NCBI RefSeq assembly: GCF_000821305.1
Contig: NZ_CCXK01000017.1
Location: 126,159 to 190,158 of the forward strand
Length of the DNA stretch: 64,000 nucleotides
From: Clostridium culturomicium
GTDB lineage: Bacteria > Bacillota > Clostridia > Clostridiales > Clostridiaceae
Direction of reading: 5' to 3'
Shown here: positions 34,561 through 43,357 of the stretch, in pieces
How the letters are laid out: each line of letters begins with the position of its first letter
Position numbering within the stretch: the stretch's first letter is position 1
Notes under the pieces: generated by a model
Told to the model about the DNA's origin: nothing
What the model saw: only the letters and a program-made list of their open reading frames with translations
The model's database searches: none
Position numbers and translations under genes: made by a program

Positions 34561-35463
34561 ATGATTACTAAATTAGATTTATATAAGGTGTTTTGTCAGG
34601 TAGGAAAAAGTAAAAGCTTTTCAAAGGCATCAAAGGAGCTTTACATGACACAGCCAGCAGTGAGTCAGGCTATAATGCAATTAGAAAGGGAGCTGGATAT
34701 TAGACTTTTTAATAGAACACCTAAGGGGGTATCCTTAACTAATGAGGGAAGTCTTTTATTTGAATATGTAAATTCAGCAATTAATTTAATCAATGTTGGA
34801 GAAGAAAAAATATTAGAATTTAAAGGGTTAACCGTGGGAGAGCTGAAGATTGGGGTAGGAGATACAATTTCTAAATATTTTCTACTTCCGTATTTGGAGA
34901 TCTTTCACAATAGATATCCTAATCTTAAGTTTAAGATTATAAATGGCACTACCATAGAACTCTGCGCTTTAATTAAGTCAGGAGAAATTGATATTGCTAT
35001 CTGTAATTTTCCAATTGATGATCCTTCATTAGAATTAATACCTTGTGGAGAGATTAGAGATGTTTTTGTTTGCGGAGAGAAGTATAAGGATTTATCAAAG
35101 GGGAAACTTTCATTAGAAGAAATGGTTAAATATCCTTTAATATTCCTAGAACCTAATTCAAATTCAAGAAAGTATGTAGAAAAGTTCATGTTATCGAAAG
35201 GGATAAAAATTTCTCCAGAGTTTGAACTTGGATCTTTTGATTTATTATTGGAGTTTGCGAGAATAAACTTAGGCATTGCTTGTGTAGTAAAGGAGTTTTC
35301 AAGGGATTATTTAGAAAAGGGATTATTGTATGAGGTTAATGTTTTAGAGGAAATACCTAGCAGAAGTATTGGTGTTTGTTATTTAAAGAGTGTTCCACTT
35401 TCATTAGCTTCCACAAAATTTGTTGAGATATTATGTGCTGCTAACTCTTCATTAAATATTTAA
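34561..35463 (+). CDS. LysR-family transcriptional regulator
   Basis: I choose ATG 34561 (MITKLDLYKVFCQV), because AAGGAG lies at 34548-34553; the frame is open further upstream. The 300-residue protein has the LysR winged helix (SFSKASKELYMTQPAVSQAI) and a periplasmic-binding-like effector domain (LKIGVGDTISKYFLLPYLE). It is read away from the F420 ligase-like gene, the typical LysR-target arrangement. The effector is unknown. Confidence 0.93.
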   Translation: MITKLDLYKVFCQVGKSKSFSKASKELYMTQPAVSQAIMQLERELDIRLFNRTPKGVSLTNEGSLLFEYVNSAINLINVGEEKILEFKGLTVGELKIGVGDTISKYFLLPYLEIFHNRYPNLKFKIINGTTIELCALIKSGEIDIAICNFPIDDPSLELIPCGEIRDVFVCGEKYKDLSKGKLSLEEMVKYPLIFLEPNSNSRKYVEKFMLSKGIKISPEFELGSFDLLLEFARINLGIACVVKEFSRDYLEKGLLYEVNVLEEIPSRSIGVCYLKSVPLSLASTKFVEILCAANSSLNI

Positions 35464-35465
35464 AA

Positions 35466-35500
35466 TTAAGCCAATGATGTTAATAATGTCATTGGCTTAA
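35466..35500. terminator. Bidirectional terminator between LysR and AraC genes
   Basis: TTAAGCCAATGA at 35466-35477 pairs perfectly with TCATTGGCTTAA at 35489-35500. T-rich sequence follows on the plus side. Confidence 0.85.
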
Positions 35501-35509
35501 TTTATAAAT

Positions 35510-36721
35510 CTACTTCACGACCTCTTCCCTATAGGTTGAAGGAGTCACACCATAATGCTTTTTAAATACCTTAGAGAAATAGTTTAAATCGGAGTAACCA
35601 ACCTCCGTAGCTATTTCACTTATGGATAGATCGCTTTCTTTTAAGAAGTATATTGCCTGCTCCATTCGATTCTTAGCTATAAACTCCGTTAGAGATTGTC
35701 CTACCTCTTGTTTAAAGAGGGTAGATAGGTATTGTGAGGACACTGCAATATTTGAGGATATAGCTTTAAGAGTAAGATTCTTATTAAGATTAAGGTTAAT
35801 GAAGTGAATTGCTTCCTTGATAATTGGTGAATAGTTTATGGTTGAGTCCTTTTTTACCAGATTGCAGTAATCTACTAGCATTTCATATTTCATTATGTTT
35901 GCTTTATCAATGGTGGTGAGCTTATCAATTTTGTTCATGTAGCTGCTGCTAAGGTGATCTATATAGTTTGGATGAACACCACTTTTTTGAATGGCTCTAC
36001 GAAATAGGGTATTTTCTACAATGAGAAAGTTCTTTTTCATGTTAAGGGTGTCAGGGTATTTCTTTATATTATAGGGTATATTGATGAGGTTAGCAGCCTT
36101 TTCTAAATCTCCTTGAGCTACATAGTTTAGCAGCAAATCTTCTGCTTCATATCTTTGCTTTATTACATCAGTAAGGAGTTCTTCCTTATTTCCCTTATGG
36201 AGCAGTGAATCCTTAAGGAGCCTATTATTAATATGAAGAGTGCTGATTGGAACTACCTTCATATCCTTAAGGTAGTAAGTATTAATTAAATAGCTGAAAA
36301 CATGATAAAGTCGTTCAAAGGTTATAATATTTAATTCTTGGTAATAAGCGTTGAAGTTTTCCAGCTTTTCTTGGTCTATGTTATTTTTCTCAAGAATATT
36401 AACAAGAGTCTCTGTAGTGACCTTAGAGGTCAAAAAAGGACCAATAGCAAAAAATCCTTCATTATTGTCCAGCTTTAGAACACAGTAATGTAGATTGAAG
36501 CTGTCACAGACACTATAAATGGTATTTTCATCTATAGAATTTAAAATTCCTCCAAATAATATATGATTAATATTCTCTTCAACTTCAGTAGGACGAAGGA
36601 CGGATACAAGGTGTCCCTCTGGTTCTAGCTTCGGTGATATGTAAAAGGTAGAGCTATTAAGTAAGGTCCCTATCATTTTTGAGTAGCTTTTAATAGAAGC
36701 TATATGATTATTATGTTCCAT
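35510..36721 (-). CDS. AraC-family regulator divergent from GH2 (copy 1)
   Basis: The C-terminal ~100 residues form an AraC double helix-turn-helix (LTLKAISSNIAVSSQYLSTL, then ISEIATEVGYSDLNYFSKVF). The N-terminal ~300 residues match no sensor fold I recognise but are shared with the paralogue at 56556 (PYNIKKYPDT-type helices, GVHPNYIDHLSSSYMNKID). I prefer ATG 36721, with GGAG six bases before it. The frame extends to ATG 36769, but that part lies inside a repeated hairpin element. It is divergent from a GH2 gene, its probable target. Confidence 0.9.
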   Translation of the reverse strand: MEHNNHIASIKSYSKMIGTLLNSSTFYISPKLEPEGHLVSVLRPTEVEENINHILFGGILNSIDENTIYSVCDSFNLHYCVLKLDNNEGFFAIGPFLTSKVTTETLVNILEKNNIDQEKLENFNAYYQELNIITFERLYHVFSYLINTYYLKDMKVVPISTLHINNRLLKDSLLHKGNKEELLTDVIKQRYEAEDLLLNYVAQGDLEKAANLINIPYNIKKYPDTLNMKKNFLIVENTLFRRAIQKSGVHPNYIDHLSSSYMNKIDKLTTIDKANIMKYEMLVDYCNLVKKDSTINYSPIIKEAIHFINLNLNKNLTLKAISSNIAVSSQYLSTLFKQEVGQSLTEFIAKNRMEQAIYFLKESDLSISEIATEVGYSDLNYFSKVFKKHYGVTPSTYREEVVK

Positions 36722-36747
36722 TGTTGTCTCCATTTTCATTTCTAAAG

Positions 36748-36804
36748 AAAACTCCTTGTCATTTTTCAAAGGAGTAAGTGAATGTCCAAATCAAAGCTTT
36801 GGAT
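36748..36804. repeat. Composite double-hairpin element at the AraC/GH2 module, copy A
   Basis: AAACTCCTTGTCAT pairs with AAAGGAGT, followed by AAGTGAATGTCCAAATCAAAG and TTTGGATATTCACTT, which forms a second stem. The same order of blocks (AAACTCCTTNTCAT, AAGGAGTAAGT, CCAAATCANAGNTTTGGA) recurs at 56473-56533, next to the paralogous module, and more loosely at 56402-56460. Confidence 0.65.
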
Positions 36805-37010
36805 ATTCACTTATTATATTTTTAATATATTATAAGCTTTTAAAGATTTAAAAACAACAATACAGCAAGGGTGAAATCATAAGTAATTATTACGATATAT
36901 CCTTTATTTTTTACTCACGGAGGTTGAGTTGTTTTCTGTATACTAACTCATAGGTGGGGCTTATTGGTTATTAAAATGAACAAATGAGCTAATTTTATAT
37001 GAAGGTTGTG

Positions 37011-39308
37011 ATGAACATGAGAAGAGTAGAATCGTTAAATAAGAAGTGGAAATTTACGAAAGCACCTATGACGAAGGTAAAGGAAAATATTGATGGCTGC
37101 ACTTGGGAAAATATAGACTTACCTCATACCTGGAATGCATTTGATGGACAAGATGGTGGGGCAGATTATCATAGAGGCTGCTGTACCTATGTAAAAACTA
37201 TGGATTTTTCAAAGCTGGATAAGGATAAAAAATACTTTATTGAATTCCAAGGTGCAAATCATGTTGCTAAGGTTTATTTTAATAATGAATATTTAGGAAT
37301 TCACAAGGGTGGATTTTCAACTTTCCGTTTTGAGTTAACAGCATATATAAATTGGGATGTCGAAAACCTTCTAGAAGTTGAGGTTGACAACAGTGAAGGA
37401 TTACAAGTATATCCACAACAAGCTGACTTCACTTTCTATGGTGGAATTTACAGAAGTGTTAATTTAATAATCGTTGAAGAAAGTCATTTTGATTTAGAGA
37501 TGTCAGGTAGCAAGGGAGTTTTTGTTACTCCAGTGGTTGAGGATTTAAACAGCTGTGAGCTTCGCATCGATGCTTTTGTTAAGGGTGCTAAGAAGGGACA
37601 AGAGGTTAAGGTTACTATTTGTGATAAAGAGAATAAAGAAGTAAGCAGATTTATGTTCCCAGTGGAGAAGGGGAATGGTAGTACTTCTATATTAAATCCA
37701 CATTTGTGGAATGGTAGAAAGGATCCTTATTTATACTTAGCAATAGTTGAATTGATTGAAGGTGAAGAAGTACTTGATAAGTTGAAGGTTCCTTTTGGAG
37801 TGCGTAAATATTCTGTAGATCCAGACCAGGGCTTTATATTAAATGAAGAGACTTATCATTTACATGGAGTTGCAAGGCACCAGGATAGACTCAATATGGG
37901 ATGGGCCATTGGAGAGAAAGAGCATAAAGAGGATATGGAGCTGATAAAAGAGGTTGGAGCAACTACTATTCGTTTAGCACATTATCAGCACGCGGATTAT
38001 TTCTATGACCTATGTGATGAGGCAGGAATGGTTTTATGGGCAGAGATTCCTTTCATTTCTGTATTTATGAATACTGATGAAGCTAAGGAAAATACATTAT
38101 CTCAAATGAAGGAGCTTGTGGTTCAAAACTATAACCATCCATCTATATGTTTCTGGGGTATATCTAATGAAATCAGCGTAGGAGGAGAAACTCCAGAACT
38201 AGAAAACAACTTAGTGGAATTAAATAGTCTTTGTAAGAAATTAGATCCAAATAGAATAACTACAATTGCTAATATGAGCATGACACCAATAGATAGTAAC
38301 CATAATCATATTACTGATATTGTATCCTACAATCATTACTTTGGATGGTATGGCGGAGATGTTAATCAAACAGCAACCTGGTATGACATGTATCATAATG
38401 CAAATCCAAGTATTCCAATAGCTATTAGTGAATATGGTGCAGAAGCAGTGCTTACCTGGCATAGTGATGAGCCAAAGTGTAAGGACTACACAGAAGAATA
38501 TCAAGCACTATACCATGAAAAAATGTTAGAGATATTAGAAGCAAGACCATTTATCTGGGCCTCTTATATGTGGAATATGTTTGACTTTGCAGCTGATGCA
38601 AGAAAAGAAGGGGGAGTAGAAGGACGTAACAATAAGGGGTTAGTAACCTATGGAAGAGATGTTAAAAAAGACGCCTTTTATGCTTACAAGGCTTATTGGA
38701 GCGAAGAAGCATTTGTTCATATCTGCAGCAAGAGATATGTAGACAGAGCTTCAGATAAGATTAATGTTAAGGTTTATTCAAATTGTGCAGAAGTAACCTT
38801 ATTAGTAAATGGGGAGACATTAGGAACAAAATCAGCGCATAAGGTATTTGTATTTGAGAATGTACCACTAAAGGCTGGAGAAAATGTAATTAAAGCTATA
38901 AGCGGTTCTTGTGAGGATGAAGCTACTTTTGTTAAAGTAGATAAGCCAAATGAAAGCTATGTTTTAGTGGAAGAAGATAATGGTATGGAAGGGGTAAGAA
39001 ACTGGTTCTTAGATTTATTACCTGAGGATACAAAACCTATGGAGTTAGAGTTCCCAGAAGGCTATTACTCAATAAAGGATACTTTCGATGACATTCTGAA
39101 AAACAAGGAAGCAACAGCTTTCGTTGCAAAAATCATGGATGTAATGATAGCAAGTAAAACAGATGCAAGTGAAGATATGTCAGACGAAGAGAAGCTAATG
39201 ATGGTTAGAAGCTTAAGTGTTGAAACTATAGTTGACTTCCTTGCAAGCAAGCTTCCACCAGACTCAAAATTCATTGTTAACCATACCTTAAATAAAATAA
39301 AGAAATAA
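37011..39308 (+). CDS. GH2 beta-galactosidase/beta-glucuronidase-type glycosidase (copy 1)
   Basis: About 765 residues. A sugar-binding jelly roll (WENIDLPHTWNAFDGQDGG) and an Ig-like domain precede the TIM barrel, with GVARHQDRLNMGWAIG. The acid/base Glu lies in WGISNEISVGG (about 387) and the nucleophile Glu in AISEYGAEAVL (about 474). I choose ATG 37011, behind GAAGG, over 36999. The C-terminal ~110 residues (FPEGYYSIKDTFDDILKNKE) are shared with the second GH2 at 53975 and look like a helical extension. There is no signal peptide, so it acts on imported sugars. The divergent AraC regulator probably controls it. Confidence 0.93.
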   Translation: MNMRRVESLNKKWKFTKAPMTKVKENIDGCTWENIDLPHTWNAFDGQDGGADYHRGCCTYVKTMDFSKLDKDKKYFIEFQGANHVAKVYFNNEYLGIHKGGFSTFRFELTAYINWDVENLLEVEVDNSEGLQVYPQQADFTFYGGIYRSVNLIIVEESHFDLEMSGSKGVFVTPVVEDLNSCELRIDAFVKGAKKGQEVKVTICDKENKEVSRFMFPVEKGNGSTSILNPHLWNGRKDPYLYLAIVELIEGEEVLDKLKVPFGVRKYSVDPDQGFILNEETYHLHGVARHQDRLNMGWAIGEKEHKEDMELIKEVGATTIRLAHYQHADYFYDLCDEAGMVLWAEIPFISVFMNTDEAKENTLSQMKELVVQNYNHPSICFWGISNEISVGGETPELENNLVELNSLCKKLDPNRITTIANMSMTPIDSNHNHITDIVSYNHYFGWYGGDVNQTATWYDMYHNANPSIPIAISEYGAEAVLTWHSDEPKCKDYTEEYQALYHEKMLEILEARPFIWASYMWNMFDFAADARKEGGVEGRNNKGLVTYGRDVKKDAFYAYKAYWSEEAFVHICSKRYVDRASDKINVKVYSNCAEVTLLVNGETLGTKSAHKVFVFENVPLKAGENVIKAISGSCEDEATFVKVDKPNESYVLVEEDNGMEGVRNWFLDLLPEDTKPMELEFPEGYYSIKDTFDDILKNKEATAFVAKIMDVMIASKTDASEDMSDEEKLMMVRSLSVETIVDFLASKLPPDSKFIVNHTLNKIKK

Positions 39309-39320
39309 GTATATAAAGGT

Positions 39321-39357
39321 AGCAGCTTATCAAGGGAGTTTGATAAGCTGCTTTTTT
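39321..39357 (+). terminator. Terminator of GH2 copy 1
   Basis: AGCAGCTTATCAA at 39321-39333 pairs perfectly with TTGATAAGCTGCT at 39340-39352, followed by TTTTT. Confidence 0.93.
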
Positions 39358-39487
39358 AGGTTAATAAAAAGTATTGATATATGTTTTATCCTACTCAATA
39401 TGTATATAATTATATACATAGAAGTTAAGCCTAGTTGATAGAGAAAATATAAATCTTAAAATACAATAAAAGTAGGAGATATTAGAT

Positions 39488-39595
39488 ATGATTAGCAATA
39501 ACTTGAAGAGATTAAGAAGAATAAATCAGTTTACTCAAGAAGTAGTGGCTGAAAAAATAAATGGACTAAGTATCTTATTATCAAACACTATTTAG
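39488..39595 (+). pseudogene. Truncated XRE-type helix-turn-helix gene
   Basis: AGTAGGAGATATTAGAT precedes ATG 39488. The 35-residue frame begins MISNNLKRLRRINQFTQEVV, the first helices of an XRE/Cro DNA-binding domain, and then stops at 39593. The recognition helix and the rest are missing, so it is a remnant. Confidence 0.6.
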
Positions 39596-39671
39596 TAGGC
39601 AGTATTTTCATTGAATAGCACACTTCTCCTACTGTATAATTAAATACATAAATATGAAGGGGAGTTGTTAA

Positions 39672-39803
39672 ATGGGAATATTCATGGGGATATTTATTTT
39701 AGCACTTGTATTTGGTGGGGTTATTTTATATGGGAGTTATAGTAAGCCAAATACTGATGCAATGATAGATGAATCAAGAGATGAAAATACAGATGATAAT
39801 TAA
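39672..39803 (+). CDS. Small single-span membrane protein, 43 residues
   Basis: GAAGGGGAGTTGTTAA precedes ATG 39672. The product (MGIFMGIFILALVFGGVILY, then an acidic tail ending DENTDDN) has one N-terminal membrane helix and a charged cytosolic or external tail. A strong terminator follows at 39811. The function is unknown. Confidence 0.65.
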   Translation: MGIFMGIFILALVFGGVILYGSYSKPNTDAMIDESRDENTDDN

Positions 39804-39810
39804 TAAAACT

Positions 39811-39870
39811 TTTAAATGTAAATGGATGCTGAAAAATCAAATGATTTTTCAGCATCCATTTACATTTAAG
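39811..39870. terminator. Very long bidirectional terminator hairpin
   Basis: TTAAATGTAAATGGATGCTG and AAAAATC form a 27-bp perfect stem with their complement (39843-39869) around an AAAT loop. It separates the small membrane gene from the end of the ABC-transporter operon and overlaps the last codons of the latter. Confidence 0.9.
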
Positions 39871-40878
39871 TTAATTTCCTTTAGTTTTAATATACACTAT
39901 ATTGTCATCATCAGGCTTTTCAATGGAAAGAGCTTTTAAAGTATCTTCATTAACTATTATTTCAGTTTCATCTAACAAGGCTACAGGCATATCAGATATT
40001 TTCTCACCATCTAGAACTTTAATAGCAAGTTCTCCAGTTTTATATCCTAATTTCTCATAGTCTATACCTTGACATGCAAGGGCTCCAGATTCTACAGAGC
40101 CAGATTCAGAAGCTATTACTGGTATCTTATTATCAGTAGCTATTTTTGAAACTATTGGCATTGAAGAAACGATTAAGTTATCTGTAGGAACATACAAAAC
40201 ATCTACATTATTAACTAGGCTAGACATGGCCTGGTTGATTTCGTTTGAAGTAGAAACCCCTTTTTCTACAACTTTATAATTATTTTTCGCTGCATATTCT
40301 TTTAACATTTCAACCTGTATTTCTGAATTTACTTCGCTGGTATTATATAAAACACCTATAGTTTTTGCGTCTGGCACAAAGGTTTTAATTAATTCTAGGT
40401 TTTTATCTATAGATATATAGTCTGAGGTACCTGATATATTTCCCTGAGGTTTGTCCATAGATTTTACTAAACCAGCAGAAACAGGATCAGTAACAGCAGT
40501 TATTAAGATAGGTATATCCTTAGTAACATTATATGCTGCCTGTGCCGATGGAGTTGATATAGCAAAGATTAAATCTTTTTTATCAGATAAAAACTTGTTT
40601 GCAATAGTTTGAGTTGTAGGTAAATCATTTTGAGCATTTTGGTAATCAATTTTTATGTTTTCACCATCCTTATAGCCATTATCTTCTAAGGCTTTTATGA
40701 AGCCCACTCTAGAACTATCTAAGGATGGATGTTCTACTAATTGAGTAATACCAATTGTTTTAATACTATCTTTTGAGGCAGGTTCATTATCACTATTATC
40801 TTTGGAACAACCAGTAATTAAAGCTGTAGTTGCTAGTCCTACTAAAATTATTTTTATTAATTTACTTTTTATCATCAT
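39871..40878 (-). CDS. trpX: ABC-transporter substrate-binding lipoprotein, TrpX-like
   Basis: The 335-residue protein has a lipoprotein signal (IILVGLATTALITGCSKDNS, Cys at about residue 24) and the ABC_sub_bind/DUF534 fold, with IGITQLVEHPSLDSSRVGF and ISTPSAQAAYNVTKDIPILI. Streptococcal members of this family, TrpX, serve tryptophan import. It is the last gene of a permease-ATPase-binding protein operon. AGGAGGATTATG precedes the start on the minus strand. Substrate is inferred as an aromatic amino acid from family only. Confidence 0.88.
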   Translation of the reverse strand: MMIKSKLIKIILVGLATTALITGCSKDNSDNEPASKDSIKTIGITQLVEHPSLDSSRVGFIKALEDNGYKDGENIKIDYQNAQNDLPTTQTIANKFLSDKKDLIFAISTPSAQAAYNVTKDIPILITAVTDPVSAGLVKSMDKPQGNISGTSDYISIDKNLELIKTFVPDAKTIGVLYNTSEVNSEIQVEMLKEYAAKNNYKVVEKGVSTSNEINQAMSSLVNNVDVLYVPTDNLIVSSMPIVSKIATDNKIPVIASESGSVESGALACQGIDYEKLGYKTGELAIKVLDGEKISDMPVALLDETEIIVNEDTLKALSIEKPDDDNIVYIKTKGN

Positions 40879-40980
40879 AACATAATCCTCCTAAATTTAA
40901 TGAATACATGTTCATATATTCATATGTTTTTGTAAATTGGTGCGTTGATTTTTAGATACTTGTACAAATTAAGTTATATT

Positions 40981-41736
40981 TTATACTGCATATTCAAATT
41001 TCTCTAATATATCTTCTATAGCAAGGCTTGATTTTTCTTCACCGCTAATATCTAAAATTACTTCTCCTTTATGAAGCATTATAAGTCTATCTCCATATTC
41101 AATAGCATGCTTTAAATTATGAGTTACCATCAGTGTGGTTATGTTTTTTTCTTTAACAATTTTGTTAGTCAAATCTATGATTTCATTTGAGGTTTTAGGA
41201 TCTAAAGCAGCTGTATGTTCATCAAGAAGTAGAATCTTTGGATTTGTAATGGTGGACATAATAAGCGAAAGTGCTTGTCTTTGACCTCCTGATAGGTATT
41301 TTACTTGAACATCTAAATATTTTTTCAAATCAAGTGATATATCCTCCAATAAGTTTTCTATATCCTCAGTTTTGTGACGAAGACATTTTTTTAGGTTTAG
41401 CAAACTTCCTTTATTTAAAGCTAAGGATAAATTTTCTCTAACTGTCATGGAAGGGCAGGTACCTAAGCTAGGATCCTGGAATACTCTGCTGATTAGTTGA
41501 GTTCTCTTATGTTCTGGTAGCTTTGTTATGCTATTCCCATCCAATAAAATATCTCCATGAACTTCATTTATAAAGCCTGAAATAATATTTAGTAAAGTAG
41601 ATTTACCAGTACCATTACTTCCGATAATGCTGACGAATTCACCTTTATTTATAGTTAGTGAAAGGTCTTTGAAAACAGTGTTAGAAGAGCCATATGGATT
41701 GTTGAAGGTTTTTGAAATATTTTTAATTTGTAACAT
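40981..41736 (-). CDS. trpZ: ABC-transporter ATP-binding protein, TrpZ-like
   Basis: The 251-residue ATPase has Walker A GSNGTGKSTLLN, a Q-loop (RVFQDPSLG), signature LSGGQRQALSL, Walker B ILLLDEHTAALD and switch His in VTHNLKHAI. It overlaps the permease gene by 14 bp, so they are translated together. It energises the TrpXYZ-like importer. Confidence 0.92.
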   Translation of the reverse strand: MLQIKNISKTFNNPYGSSNTVFKDLSLTINKGEFVSIIGSNGTGKSTLLNIISGFINEVHGDILLDGNSITKLPEHKRTQLISRVFQDPSLGTCPSMTVRENLSLALNKGSLLNLKKCLRHKTEDIENLLEDISLDLKKYLDVQVKYLSGGQRQALSLIMSTITNPKILLLDEHTAALDPKTSNEIIDLTNKIVKEKNITTLMVTHNLKHAIEYGDRLIMLHKGEVILDISGEEKSSLAIEDILEKFEYAV

Positions 41737-42625
41737 GTGCTACGCCTCTTTTCTTTGAAGTTTTATAATTAGTACTTTTGTTAGCAAAGATATTTATATT
41801 ACTAACACTCAAGAATAAAATTATTACTATGGAAGTCATTAGCTTTAGGCTATTTGGACTTACTATACCTAAATTTATTGCAAAGTAAATTGTAAATTGA
41901 TATATGAAAGCTCCAACTAATATAGCTGTTGTTGACTTAAGGAATACAAGTCCTTTGAATAAGGATAGACCAATTATAATTGATGCTATTCCAAGAACTA
42001 GGGTACCAATACCCATATTTACATCAGCAAAGCCTTGGAATTGGGCCAATAAGCTGCCGGATAAGGAAACAAGACCATTGGATAACATTAACCCTAAAAT
42101 CTTTATAATATCAATATCAACTCCTAGGGATTTAACCATTTGAGGGTTATCACCAACAGCTTTCAAAGTATATCCAAGACCAGTATTTAAGAATAAATCT
42201 AAGATAATCTTGCAAGCAAGTACAACTAATATAGCTAGTACTACTGGAGAAATTTTAATATTAAATAGGTGATTGTAGCTAAATAATGGAACATTTGATT
42301 TTCCCATTATTCCTAGATTAATAGAGTAAAGCATACCCATAACTAAAATACCTGAAAGTAAGTTAGAAATTTTGAGCTTAATGTGTAAAACCCCAGTAAT
42401 AAAGCCTGAAATCAAGCCACATATCAGGGCAAGTATAGTTCCTAGCACTGGAGAGATGTTATTAGTTAAAGCAAAAGCAATAACTGCTCCACCTAGTGCA
42501 AAGCTTCCATCAACAGATAAGTCGGGGAAGTCTAAGATCTTATAGCTGATATAAATCCCTAATGCCATGATTGATAAGATTAAACTTTGTGTTGCTACAG
42601 ATATAATTCCTGTCATAAAAAACAC
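41723..42625 (-). CDS. trpY: ABC-transporter permease, TrpY-like
   Basis: The 300-residue protein has about eight to nine membrane segments and resembles branched-chain/TrpY-type permeases (DFPDLSVDGSFALGGAVIAF, SLGVDIDIIKILGLMLSNGL). It is the first gene of the operon. AAGGAGTGTTTTTT precedes the ATG on the minus strand. The leader upstream is more than 500 bases long and carries short ORFs and four terminator-like hairpins. Confidence 0.92.
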   Translation of the reverse strand: MFFMTGIISVATQSLILSIMALGIYISYKILDFPDLSVDGSFALGGAVIAFALTNNISPVLGTILALICGLISGFITGVLHIKLKISNLLSGILVMGMLYSINLGIMGKSNVPLFSYNHLFNIKISPVVLAILVVLACKIILDLFLNTGLGYTLKAVGDNPQMVKSLGVDIDIIKILGLMLSNGLVSLSGSLLAQFQGFADVNMGIGTLVLGIASIIIGLSLFKGLVFLKSTTAILVGAFIYQFTIYFAINLGIVSPNSLKLMTSIVIILFLSVSNINIFANKSTNYKTSKKRGVAHVTN

Positions 42626-42733
42626 TCCTTAAAAAATTTATTTTGTATAGAAACCAAACATTGTGAGCTATCAATTTTTATATTTGCAAACCAAAACCAC
42701 AAAGGGAATGCTGGTGCAACTACATATGTATAT

Positions 42734-42908
42734 AAAAAAGCCACATAGTATATTTTCTATGTGACTTTGTATAGGTATGAAAAAAACCACATAGTTTAGT
42801 TTCTATGTGACTTTATCTTGGTATATAAAAAAGCCACATAGTTCAATTTCTATGTGGCTTTATACTTGGATATAAAGAAAAGCCACATAGTATAATCCAT
42901 GCGACTTT
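42734..42908 (-). promoter_or_regulatory. Four tandem intrinsic terminators in the ABC-transporter leader
   Basis: Read on the minus strand, four hairpins of the type GCCACATAG-loop-CTATGTGGC, each followed by a T tract, lie at 42879-42908, 42827-42861, 42780-42814 and 42734-42768, about 47 bp apart. Loops differ (GAAATTGAA, GAAACTAAA, GAAAATATA types) while stems are kept. They stand between the promoter and trpY, so each could stop the transcript. The stop codon of a leader ORF lies inside the first stem. Confidence 0.85.
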
Positions 42909-42999
42909 AAAAATGGTAATAATGAATAACATTATAAACAATATAGCCAACACAGATACAATCCCATTTACTAGTAAGTCTTAAGGGGTTTGCATCCAT
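42907..42999 (-). CDS. 30-residue leader ORF 2, Tyr/His-rich end
   Basis: The frame starts at ATG 42999 with MDANPLRLTSKWDCICV and ends GYIVYNVIHYYHF, stopping at 42907 within the first terminator stem. No clear ribosome binding site is present. GGGTTTG (upstream) and CAAACCC (just after the ATG) pair and could hide the start. The single Trp and the cluster of Tyr and His codons near the stop make it a candidate attenuation peptide for an aromatic amino-acid transporter. Confidence 0.45.
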   Translation of the reverse strand: MDANPLRLTSKWDCICVGYIVYNVIHYYHF

Positions 43000-43035
43000 G
43001 TTAAATTTAATCAAATTTATAACTTGGTACAAACC

Positions 43036-43092
43036 CTATATAAATTGGCTACAGAAACTAAATCGTGCTTGTTTGTTTATTAAAGTATTCAT
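43036..43092 (-). CDS. 18-residue leader ORF 1
   Basis: GGAGGG (43098-43103) stands five bases before ATG 43092. The peptide is MNTLINKQARFSFCSQFI. It is the first ORF of the ABC-transporter transcript and should be well translated. It has no Trp or Tyr codon, so its role may be to position ribosomes or shape the RNA. Confidence 0.45.
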   Translation of the reverse strand: MNTLINKQARFSFCSQFI

Positions 43093-43152
43093 AATTACCC
43101 TCCAGTTTTATTTTATAATTTCAAATGTTTGGTTCTCTTGTAATTTAATAAG

Positions 43153-43181
43153 AGTATACTCCATTAATTTTTATACGTCAA
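43153..43181 (-). promoter_or_regulatory. Promoter of the TrpXYZ-like operon
   Basis: TTGACG (43176-43181), 17 bp, TATACT (43153-43158) on the minus strand form a near-consensus sigma-A promoter. The transcript would begin near 43146, about 520 bases upstream of trpY. Confidence 0.85.
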
Positions 43182-43309
43182 CATAAAAAAGAAAATTTTA
43201 TAAAAATATATTTATTTTAGTTTTAAAGTAATATATGGTTAACTAAGTAATATAAAAGAAAATTGAGAATGTATTCAGCAATAAACATCAAATTAATTTT
43301 AAAGTTTTT

Positions 43310-43336
43310 TGTAACGAAAGGGAGCCTCGAGAGTCT
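43310..43336 (+). promoter_or_regulatory. Possible ECF-type promoter
   Basis: TGTAAC at 43310-43315 and AGTC at 43332-43335, 16 bp apart, resemble ECF sigma promoters (TGAAAC-N16-CGTC). It lies directly upstream of an ECF sigma gene, as expected for autoregulation. The match is weak. Confidence 0.35.
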
Positions 43337-43357
43337 TATTTATGAAGGGGGATGAGT

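Noticed and set aside
42998..43186. A 62-residue plus-strand frame in the ABC-transporter leader
   Set aside because: It lies antisense to the promoter and leader ORFs, has no ribosome binding site, and has a low-complexity hydrophobic translation.
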